Assembly: GCF_020164585.1 (NCBI RefSeq)
Contig: NZ_JAIQZF010000005.1
Span: forward strand, 1 to 64,000
From: Psychroflexus curvus
GTDB lineage: Bacteria; Bacteroidota; Bacteroidia; Flavobacteriales; Flavobacteriaceae
Direction of reading: 5' to 3'
DNA: 64,000 bases
The notes beneath the pieces were generated by a model that saw nothing but the letters and a program-made list of their open reading frames with translations, searched no databases and was not told the DNA's origin. The position numbers and the translations under genes are program-made. The number at the start of each line of letters is the position of its first letter. The first letter of the stretch is position 1. Below are positions 36,953 to 43,402 of the stretch, piece after piece.

Positions 36953-37343
36953 GTTTCATCAAAATTGCTGTTATTTAATGAAATTACCCTATATTACAGC
37001 AATAAAAGTAAAATCGTTTACGCGATCGTTTACCTTATTATTATTAATTTTAGACGAATATAAGGCATTTATTTCTTCTGAATAAATTCTAAAACCAGAA
37101 AATTATAAGCAATATAAAATCAGATAAATCATTTCTTTTTATAAGATAATCTGAAATCAAATTATTACCACTATTTAATATTAGTGGCAAATATTTGAAA
37201 TAATAAATAATCAAATTTATATATGATATCAATACGTCTTTAAACAGACTAAAGTAAAATGAATTAAACCGTCGGATAACACTTCAACGGTTCGCTTATT
37301 ATGGTTATATATTTTAAAACCTGTAAAACAGGCTTTTAATAAT
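36953..37343. other. Non-coding region to the right of the att site
   Basis: About 390 bp, AT-rich. GTTTACGCGATCGTTTAC near 37016-37034 resembles CGTTTACGCTAGCGTTTAC beside the tyrosine integrase (21169-21189). These may be arm-type sites of one integrase family. No gene seen. Confidence 0.4.
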
Positions 37344-37420
37344 TTAAGCAACAGCATTGAGACAAAGTGCAACGGTTCTAGCAACAGCTTTTTGCGTTGC
37401 CGTTGAAAAGCCGTTGCTTT
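37344..37420 (-). repeat. CAACGG hairpin repeat cluster, copy E (reverse)
   Basis: Several CAACGG/CCGTTG words in opposite orientation to copies A-D, including CAACGGCTTTTCAACGGC on the minus strand. They overlap the 3' end of the small acidic gene. Confidence 0.55.
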
Positions 37421-37631
37421 TTAAATTAGTAGCCAACCTCCAGCTCCTCATACTCCACTTTATCAAAATACCTTTGACATTACTGTTCGTTTTGGAATGA
37501 AGCAGATCATGACTTACAAGGTAATAATCAAGCTGATCTTCATCGCAGTCTGTTTCTATAAACGCTTCAATTTCATCCTGATCAAAGTCATCCTTCAGCC
37601 AATCGTTTTCTTGATCTGAAGATAACATCAT
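37344..37631 (-). CDS. Small acidic protein whose 3' end runs through a CAACGG repeat
   Basis: Ninety-five codons. Residues 1-45 are very acidic (DQENDWLKDDFDQDEIEAF), while the last ~30 residues are encoded by a CAACGG/CCGTTG repeat cluster (about 37344-37420) in reverse orientation. The natural end of the protein may therefore be earlier, lost when the repeat was joined. No family recognised. The link of a small gene to the same repeat as at 6.4 and 7.3 kb supports a cassette-like origin. Confidence 0.45.
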   Translation of the reverse strand: MMLSSDQENDWLKDDFDQDEIEAFIETDCDEDQLDYYLVSHDLLHSKTNSNVKGILIKWSMRSWRLATNLKSNGFSTATQKAVARTVALCLNAVA

Positions 37632-37775
37632 AGGCTGGCGGTTTATTTAATGTTTATTTTCTCAAATAGGGTTAAGTAAGAATAGCAATGGTGACTTTTT
37701 TCAATGCGAGTGTATATTCCTGTAAGTAATATAAGTTTTTGGTCCTTGGTTTTGAAATTTGACTTTAGGCTTTAG

Positions 37776-37846
37776 AATTTCAACGGCTTTGAGAATTATA
37801 TAAATCTTATTTGCTGATCCTAAAACATTAATGCAAGTTGATTGTT
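37776..37846 (+). repeat. Long direct repeat, copy 1
   Basis: About 70 bp beginning TTTCAACGGCTTTGA, also containing ATAAATCTTATTTGCT and CATTAATGCAA. It recurs at 40793-40866 with a few changes. The pair brackets the 37.9-40.6 kb operon in the same orientation. Confidence 0.7.
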
Positions 37847-37921
37847 TTACAAAAATTAATACATTATAAATTTAGGATTTTCATAATTAAAATTTAATTT
37901 CGCTCTCATAAAAATACACCT

Positions 37922-38458
37922 GTGAAAAATCACCCTTTAATTAGCCAACATCAGCCTACAGAAGATATTTTAGAGGAAAGCGTTACATCTCACGAAATTG
38001 AGTTTTTCTCTCTTGGCATATTAAAACCTGACTGCATTCAAAGAGAATTAGTCCATGAGGCTTTTAGACGAATATCAAATACAGGTGTTGAAATTGTGAT
38101 TTCAAAAACCATTACGTTAACTGAAAATGACGTTCTACTTGTTTATTCGCGTTGTGTCGAAAAATCTTTTTTTTATAGCATGCAACAATTTTTGATTAGT
38201 TCAGAATGTATTGTTTTCATCGTAAAAAGTAATAATAATGATGCTATTAGAAAATTGAATAGTGTCGTTGGATTTACTGAACCTGTAAAAGCAAAACCGG
38301 GAACTTTAAGAGAGTTAGGCAAAAACCTTACCCACAACATTGCGCATTCCTCTGATAATTCAATAAATTTCTTAAAGGAGAGCGGACATTTTTTTTCTCA
38401 AGAAGAATTAATAAAAGCAGGATTGAAATCAGATTATTATATACAAACTACTAACTAA
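37922..38458 (+). CDS. Nucleoside-diphosphate-kinase-like protein
   Basis: A 178-residue NDK-fold protein starting at GTG. Preserved NDK blocks: K35-P-D37 (LGILKPDC), PGTLR near 126-130 and the phosphorylated His in NIAHSSDN (H142). The family moves the gamma-phosphate between nucleotides. The body is divergent and has an N-terminal extension of ~28 residues, so this is a paralogue rather than the housekeeping enzyme. It starts an operon with MazG-like, nucleotidyltransferase and glycosyltransferase genes (3-bp gap, then overlaps), which implies a dedicated nucleotide or nucleotide-sugar pathway. Confidence 0.7.
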   Translation: MKNHPLISQHQPTEDILEESVTSHEIEFFSLGILKPDCIQRELVHEAFRRISNTGVEIVISKTITLTENDVLLVYSRCVEKSFFYSMQQFLISSECIVFIVKSNNNDAIRKLNSVVGFTEPVKAKPGTLRELGKNLTHNIAHSSDNSINFLKESGHFFSQEELIKAGLKSDYYIQTTN

Positions 38459-38461
38459 ATT

Positions 38462-38749
38462 ATGCAACAGAAGATATTCTTAGAACCTCAAAGCATTGAA
38501 TCCTTTATTAAAAAAATAAAAAATCACGAATTAGTATGGAATGAACAGGACAGGCTTCTTCACTTATTCGAAGAAGTTGGTGAATTTTCTGAAATTATTC
38601 TACAATATACTAAGAGAAAGAAACCATTTAAAACCAAAGTTGACATAGAAAATGCAATTGCTGATATATTCGAAGATTTATTTGCTTTATGCGTTATACA
38701 TGAAATTGACATCAATAAAATTATAAAGAAAGTAATATATGAAAAATGA
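38462..38749 (+). CDS. MazG-like nucleotide pyrophosphohydrolase
   Basis: A 95-residue single-domain all-alpha NTP pyrophosphatase. The metal site is EEVGEFSE followed by the D..ED pair in AIADIFEDL, the MazG pattern. Such enzymes turn (d)NTPs into NMP and pyrophosphate. Its end overlaps the nucleotidyltransferase start by 11 bp, so it is translated as part of the operon. It may remove a side product or supply the monophosphate; that is inference. Confidence 0.72.
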   Translation: MQQKIFLEPQSIESFIKKIKNHELVWNEQDRLLHLFEEVGEFSEIILQYTKRKKPFKTKVDIENAIADIFEDLFALCVIHEIDINKIIKKVIYEK

Positions 38750-39536
38750 TATTATTTCTCAGCTTTCAAACTTAGTGACGTCTTCTAAAATCGTTTCCAA
38801 ATCAATAGATTTCATAGCGCTCATAGGAAGCTATAGAGAGCACGAGGCCATTGAAAATTACAGCGATATTGATATTTTATTTATTTTAAAAGACACAGAC
38901 AGAAAAGGAACTATAGAATTACAAGTTTTAAGTGAACTAAGAAAAATAAATAAGAAATTGTGTTCTCAGTTTTCATTAGATGTTTCCTTTTTAACCCATA
39001 CAATATTTGATTTTAATAGTTATGTTGAAATAGATTATCTCACACATTATTCTTGGGGTGAAGTCTTCTATGGAGAACAGGAAGATTTTGAAATATTATT
39101 TTCTAAAATTTTACAATACAAAGCTGAAAATGAAGGCCAAAGAAAATTAAATATTTGTAATGCCGTAATACATAGACGATTTAATTGCATAAGAAAATAT
39201 GTTTCAGTCAATGAATATTTAAACCCAAACTATATCCAATTTATCTCAAAACTTTTTATTGATAACTTAATTGAAATAGCTGACTTATGTTTAATATATA
39301 ATGGTCATTATGCAAAATCAAAAAAGGAAATTGTATTAGAATTTGAAAATTTACATTTCATTAAAAATTGTAGCGTTCTCTCTTTATGTTACGATGTAAG
39401 AAAAAACTGGAACCAATACAAAAAGGATAAAAATTATCTTGACAATTTTATCTTGATAGCGGTAGATGGAATGCAACAAACAACCAACAATTTATTAGCT
39501 GACTATGAATTATATAAAACCAATAATAATCTCTAG
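38739..39536 (+). CDS. Nucleotidyltransferase (pol-beta-fold, aminoglycoside-type)
   Basis: A 265-residue protein. The signature G30-S31 with D43-I-D45 (NYSDIDILFI) and a third acid at D81 (FSLDVSFL) defines an active-looking nucleotidyltransferase. The C-terminal helical part resembles KNTase-like helper domains. It would transfer a nucleoside monophosphate to an alcohol or protein. The gene overlaps both neighbours (11 bp upstream, 32 bp downstream). The acceptor is unknown; the glycosyltransferase beside it suggests a small molecule or peptide. Confidence 0.7.
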   Translation: MKNDIISQLSNLVTSSKIVSKSIDFIALIGSYREHEAIENYSDIDILFILKDTDRKGTIELQVLSELRKINKKLCSQFSLDVSFLTHTIFDFNSYVEIDYLTHYSWGEVFYGEQEDFEILFSKILQYKAENEGQRKLNICNAVIHRRFNCIRKYVSVNEYLNPNYIQFISKLFIDNLIEIADLCLIYNGHYAKSKKEIVLEFENLHFIKNCSVLSLCYDVRKNWNQYKKDKNYLDNFILIAVDGMQQTTNNLLADYELYKTNNNL

Positions 39537-40605
39537 AACACTTCCCTACCTGGGAGGAAGGGAAATTATGGTTCAAAAAATTATTGAATATTATACAAAT
39601 AAGAATGGTGTGATTGTTATTTCACCTGATAATTTTGTAGAAATTGAAGGTTCCAGTTTTTTAAAATATAATGAGAATGTAGAAGATGAGATTATATCAA
39701 CTTTAAAAAATAACACATTTAATATTGTAAACTGTCATACTTTTTATCTATCAGAATTCGCTTTTAAAGTTGCCAAAGAGCTGAACATTCCATTAGTGTT
39801 TACATTGCATGGAGTATTTACTAAATTTTATGACTTAGATTATTCTAAACTATTGAAAACCATCTATAAGAAAAGTCATTCAACCGTAACTGTTTCAAAT
39901 AACTACTTTGGCACACTTTCTAATCTCTTCGGTGATGCGTCAAAATTGAAATACATAACTAATGGTATTGACTTAAATGTTTCTATTAATTTACTGACTA
40001 ACAACGCGATTAGAGAAGCTTTTAATTCAAGTAATAAGTATTTGATTATAGTTCCCGCTAGACTAAATCCAATTAAGGGACTTGATTACTTAATTGCGAG
40101 CACCAAATATCTAGATGATGTTATAAAGATAATCATAGCTTCTCCCAAAGGGAGAAAAAATGAAAAAGAAAAAAATTATAAAAAGGAATTGCTGAATACT
40201 TTAGAAAGATTAGGAAAACAAAATATTATTTCCTTTTTAGAATTTGATAACTCAGAAGTTTATACACTTTTCAAAAAATCTGATTTAGTACTATTGCCAT
40301 CCTTAATTGAAGGTGTTTCAATTGCCTTATTAGAAGCGCTATCAATTGGCTGCCTGGTGGCTGCCAGTAATGTAGGAGGCAATTCCCAGGTCATTAATCA
40401 TTTAAAAAATGGTTATTTATTTGAATCAGAAAATGAATTTGAAATTGCAAGTATAATTAATGAAATAAGACTAACGGAAAAGTCGGATCTTAACAATGTT
40501 AGACAGAACGCAAAAAAAACAATCGAGGCAAAATATTCTCTTGATACGATGCTTTTAGAATATCAGGAACATTTTGAAAATATACTAGAAGAAGCAAGCC
40601 TTTAA
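39505..40605 (+). CDS. GT4-type glycosyltransferase
   Basis: A 366-residue GT-B enzyme. The N-terminus has a Gly-rich PYLGGREIMVQ acceptor loop. The C-terminal domain has PARLNPIKGLDYLI and the EX7E motif (PSLIEGVSIALLEAL), which binds the nucleotide-sugar phosphates. It would move a sugar from an NDP-sugar to an unknown acceptor. It is the last gene of the four-gene operon and is followed by a copy of the 70-bp repeat, then the small-peptide units. Confidence 0.82.
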   Translation: MNYIKPIIISRTLPYLGGREIMVQKIIEYYTNKNGVIVISPDNFVEIEGSSFLKYNENVEDEIISTLKNNTFNIVNCHTFYLSEFAFKVAKELNIPLVFTLHGVFTKFYDLDYSKLLKTIYKKSHSTVTVSNNYFGTLSNLFGDASKLKYITNGIDLNVSINLLTNNAIREAFNSSNKYLIIVPARLNPIKGLDYLIASTKYLDDVIKIIIASPKGRKNEKEKNYKKELLNTLERLGKQNIISFLEFDNSEVYTLFKKSDLVLLPSLIEGVSIALLEALSIGCLVAASNVGGNSQVINHLKNGYLFESENEFEIASIINEIRLTEKSDLNNVRQNAKKTIEAKYSLDTMLLEYQEHFENILEEASL

Positions 40606-40792
40606 TTATTTCAAACCTAGAAAAAAGCATCGATATTAACTGAAATCTTGAGTTTGCTCCTCCTTTAGGCTTCCCTTAATTAGAACTATTTAAACTGTCT
40701 ATAAAACTATATAACTATCTTCTACCCTATATTTCCATAAACACTTTCACCAAAACCATGGTAATTGGTTTGAGGTTTCTTACAAATTATAA

Positions 40793-40866
40793 AATTTCAA
40801 CGGCTTTGAAAATTATCAATAAATCTTATTTGCTAGTCCTAAATCATTAATGCAACTTGACTGTTA
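40793..40866 (+). repeat. Long direct repeat, copy 2
   Basis: Second copy of the 37776-37846 repeat, same orientation, with small substitutions. It lies between the glycosyltransferase gene and the first small-peptide unit. Confidence 0.7.
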
Positions 40867-40901
40867 ATAATAACAACAAGATATAACTATAAACTTTTAC
40901 A

Positions 40902-40936
40902 GTGCATATAGATTGCATACATCCAAATCATCTTTG
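40902..40936 (+). promoter_or_regulatory. Repeated promoter/operator, unit 1
   Basis: GCATA at 40904-40908 and again at 40915-40919, an 11-bp-spaced direct repeat of the kind bound by tandem response-regulator dimers. A TTTG box (40933-40936) follows about 18 bp later. The same block is at 41158-41192 and, diverged, at 41422-41456. Confidence 0.6.
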
Positions 40937-40980
40937 TAACTGTAAAATAAAAAAAGACAAATTTTTAACCTAATTTTTCT

Positions 40981-41061
40981 ATGCAAAATTCTGATTTCAA
41001 TGAGCTGGTTGATACAGTTGCCGAGGCAATAAAGGTAATAGTTGCTATTTTAAATAAATAG
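40981..41061 (+). CDS. 26-residue amphipathic peptide, unit 1
   Basis: ATG to TAG, 26 residues. It begins MQNSDFNELVD and then has an amphipathic helix rich in Val, Ile and Ala, ending in Lys. A nearly identical peptide lies at 41240-41320. Both have the same promoter, leader and downstream hairpin, and the coding part is conserved at protein level (VAEAIK shared), so it is likely a real peptide. Membrane-active toxin, signal or regulatory peptide are all possible. Confidence 0.5.
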   Translation: MQNSDFNELVDTVAEAIKVIVAILNK

Positions 41062-41088
41062 TAATTTACTGTAGAGATGAATAGTAAT

Positions 41089-41116
41089 GGATAATGTTTT
41101 TTTAAACGCATTATCC
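41089..41116 (+). terminator. Hairpin after peptide unit 1
   Basis: GGATAATG/CATTATCC around a 12-nt loop containing a T run. It ends the first unit. Confidence 0.5.
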
Positions 41117-41157
41117 CTAAAAAATAATCTTAATTTATCCATATAACGATTTCAACT

Positions 41158-41192
41158 GTGCATATAGATTGCATACATCCAAATCATCTTTG
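41158..41192 (+). promoter_or_regulatory. Repeated promoter/operator, unit 2
   Basis: Nearly identical to 40902-40936, with GCATA words at 41160-41164 and 41171-41175 and TTTG at 41189-41192. Confidence 0.6.
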
Positions 41193-41239
41193 TAACTGTA
41201 AAAATAAAAAAGACAAATTTTTAACCTAATATTTTTTCT

Positions 41240-41320
41240 ATGAGAAATTCCGATTTTGATGAGTTAGTTGATGTTGTTGCTGAGGCAATAAAAGCAATAG
41301 TTACTATTTTTAATAAGTAG
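41240..41320 (+). CDS. 26-residue amphipathic peptide, unit 2
   Basis: A 26-residue paralogue of the unit 1 peptide. It begins MRNSDFDELVD and keeps VAEAIK. Differences are mostly conservative (Asn/Asp, Thr/Val, Leu/Phe), which suggests selection on the peptide. It sits between a repeated promoter and a hairpin, as unit 1 does. Confidence 0.5.
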   Translation: MRNSDFDELVDVVAEAIKAIVTIFNK

Positions 41321-41348
41321 TAATTAAGGCGGAAGTGATTGGTTATTG

Positions 41349-41377
41349 ATAATGCGCTAATTATTTAAGCGCATTAT
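41349..41377 (+). terminator. Hairpin after peptide unit 2
   Basis: ATAATGCGCT/AGCGCATTAT, a perfect 10-bp stem with a 9-nt loop. It ends the second unit. Confidence 0.5.
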
Positions 41378-41421
41378 TTCTCAAAAATGGATTTCAGTGT
41401 GAAATTATAACTTATTCAGAA

Positions 41422-41456
41422 GTGCATATAGACCGCACAGATAGGAAATACCTTTG
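41422..41456 (+). promoter_or_regulatory. Repeated promoter/operator, unit 3
   Basis: GCATA at 41424-41428 and GCACA at 41435-41439, keeping the 11-bp spacing, then TACCTTTG (41449-41456), which matches the Bacteroidota -7 box exactly. Confidence 0.6.
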
Positions 41457-41530
41457 TATTTATAATAAATGAATGGCATAATTGAAAAACAGTAACTTTT
41501 AAATAGTATAACTTTTAAATTAAAAGAGAA

Positions 41531-41680
41531 ATGAAATACAATAACTTCAACTTTATAGATTGGGTATTAAAGGAAATACCAAAACCAGCACATAGAAAAC
41601 TTACCAAAGATGAAAAGTTTCAAAATAAAGAGAATATAAGATTGAGAAAGCTAATTGAAGAGAAGAATAAAAGAAAGTGA
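41531..41680 (+). CDS. 49-residue basic peptide, unit 3
   Basis: Forty-nine residues. A hydrophobic start (NNFNFIDWVLKEIP) is followed by a Lys/Arg-rich helical tail. It is unlike the 26-residue peptides but stands behind the same promoter/operator, so it should be expressed with them. It may be a regulator, immunity or partner peptide. Confidence 0.45.
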   Translation: MKYNNFNFIDWVLKEIPKPAHRKLTKDEKFQNKENIRLRKLIEEKNKRK

Positions 41681-41812
41681 AAAGTTCTCAGCTGGAGCAA
41701 TTCTTTTCATAAAGGTCATTGAAGTGTGACGGCCAAGAGTTGCAAATAATGGGAAGAGGTCAAATTATTGAAGGTTTAAAATAGGGAGGTTATAATAGGT
41801 ATAATAAAATAA

Positions 41813-42226
41813 ATGAGAGATATGGGTAGAATTGTAAGAACTGGAGATGTTGATTGGTTAGAAGAAGCCATTAAATGTTACAAAGAAAAACTTAGCTTTA
41901 CTTTTATAGATGATGTGAAATTGGGTATAACTGAAAAGGATTTGAAATCTGCAGTCAACTTGCTGCGAGGTGCAATGACAAAAAATAGTAATTCCTGGAA
42001 AAGTATAGTTGGGGTATTATCCGGCATCGGAATTAATCTTACAGGACTCTACATTATCAGGTTAGCCATCTTAGATCCCGAACCAACAACAAAATTGGGA
42101 CTTTTAATTGGAGGCGGACTAGTTTTAGTCCTAACAGGTTCTTTAGGAATGCTTTATTCCCTTGGAATAACTTTTAATATCTCTGCAAGTTACGGGTCGG
42201 GTAAATTCGAGGTTGAGCCGGTCTAA
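41813..42226 (+). CDS. Small membrane protein of unknown function
   Basis: A 137-residue protein. An N-terminal soluble helical part (about 1-60) is followed by two predicted membrane helices: one near 65-85 (SIVGVLSGIGINLTGLYII) and one near 92-117 (LGLLIGGGLVLVLTGSLG). The tail is short and acidic. No family recognised. It follows the peptide units on the same strand and converges with the receiver gene, 5 bp away. Confidence 0.6.
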   Translation: MRDMGRIVRTGDVDWLEEAIKCYKEKLSFTFIDDVKLGITEKDLKSAVNLLRGAMTKNSNSWKSIVGVLSGIGINLTGLYIIRLAILDPEPTTKLGLLIGGGLVLVLTGSLGMLYSLGITFNISASYGSGKFEVEPV

Positions 42227-42231
42227 TATTC

Positions 42232-43398
42232 TTATTCATTTTCTGCCACTATTTTTACAGGATTAAAAACAAGAGTTTTTTCTCCCTCTAATTTCGTCTC
42301 AATTACCAACAAATCATTGTCAGTGATACCATGCGTCTTCATTAAATACTTCGGAATATCTATATTGTCAGAACCGTCAACGGGTTGAAATATTCCCCAA
42401 CCGTTTTCTTTTGTACTGATAAGTTTACCCTCTATCGAATTTAACTGCTCCCAAAATTTTTTATTTTCTTTCGGATCTGGATGAAGTTTGAGGTACTCCT
42501 CAAACCAAATAAGGATATCCATTAGTTGTAATGTGAGGCTATATAACAAATATGGAGTATTTATAGCTTTCCGATATTCATGTATATTTATATTTCTTTC
42601 ATATTCCGGATCTGTAGTGTGAGAGGCTGCTCCTGTAATATAAAGGATATTTTGTACAGCATCGGAAATAAGTTTGGAAAAATAACTTTCTGAAGCTTTA
42701 ACAGAACCAGAATGTTTGGTAGGTATACCACTCAAAAACCGGCTCGCGTCAGTTAGATTTACTATACCTTTTTGAATACAATTATCATGTAGCAAACCAG
42801 CTTTATTGGCTTTCCTAAACATCTCCTCTAGCACAATTCTTATCTGAGTAAAATATAATTTGTCATTTATTCCATTTGTTGCACCCTTCATACTAGTGAG
42901 AATATCAATGAACAAATTATGCACTTCTATATCATATCCTTTTATAGCATTAAAAAATGTTGAATTATTGTGTTTTATCTGAGTGTGATCTTGTAGATCA
43001 GCCTTCCTTTTTAAATCTAAAATTAATTCCTCCTCATCTTCTGATTTAGTATATATGTCTTCATCATCAAGAAATTCCCTTGCACTACGATTCTCGTCTT
43101 CACCCAGATATCCCGACATAATAAAATAGGGCAACTTTTTATTATAATTATTCTCATGGATGATAGTTAATGCTTTTTTTAATGCCAATAATGAAGGATT
43201 TTCCTCTAAGCTATCTACCACGCCTTTTGCATCCAAAATAATAGCATCCAGCATCTTCACTTTATCGTCGAACTCCTCTTTGAAATCTTTGACTGTACCG
43301 ACTTGAATTAAATCAATTCCATCAAATTCAGCTCTATCAAAGAAGAGATGGTTCTTTTTTGGTTCGTCTTCTAACCACAAAACTGTATATCTATTCAT
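42232..43398 (-). CDS. Receiver-domain protein, partner of the methylase-like kinase
   Basis: A 388-residue protein. The N-terminal receiver domain has the acidic pair E10-D11 (LWLEDEP), phospho-acceptor D56 (IILDAKG), S95 (FIMSGY) and K118, so it looks phosphorylatable. The middle is helical (about 150-310) and of unknown fold. The C-terminal ~55 residues are beta-rich and could be an OB- or SH3-like domain (WGIFQPVDGSDNIDIPKYLM). No DNA-binding output domain is seen, so its output is likely protein interaction or an unrecognised enzyme. It starts 4 bp after the kinase stop and is surely its partner. Confidence 0.7.
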   Translation of the reverse strand: MNRYTVLWLEDEPKKNHLFFDRAEFDGIDLIQVGTVKDFKEEFDDKVKMLDAIILDAKGVVDSLEENPSLLALKKALTIIHENNYNKKLPYFIMSGYLGEDENRSAREFLDDEDIYTKSEDEEELILDLKRKADLQDHTQIKHNNSTFFNAIKGYDIEVHNLFIDILTSMKGATNGINDKLYFTQIRIVLEEMFRKANKAGLLHDNCIQKGIVNLTDASRFLSGIPTKHSGSVKASESYFSKLISDAVQNILYITGAASHTTDPEYERNINIHEYRKAINTPYLLYSLTLQLMDILIWFEEYLKLHPDPKENKKFWEQLNSIEGKLISTKENGWGIFQPVDGSDNIDIPKYLMKTHGITDNDLLVIETKLEGEKTLVFNPVKIVAENE

Positions 43399-43402
43399 AT
43401 GT

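Noticed and set aside
36905-36960. A complete tRNA-Met gene on the minus strand.
   Set aside because: Only the anticodon loop, T-arm and acceptor 3' strand are present. The 5' acceptor strand and D-arm are missing, so it is an attachment-site fragment.
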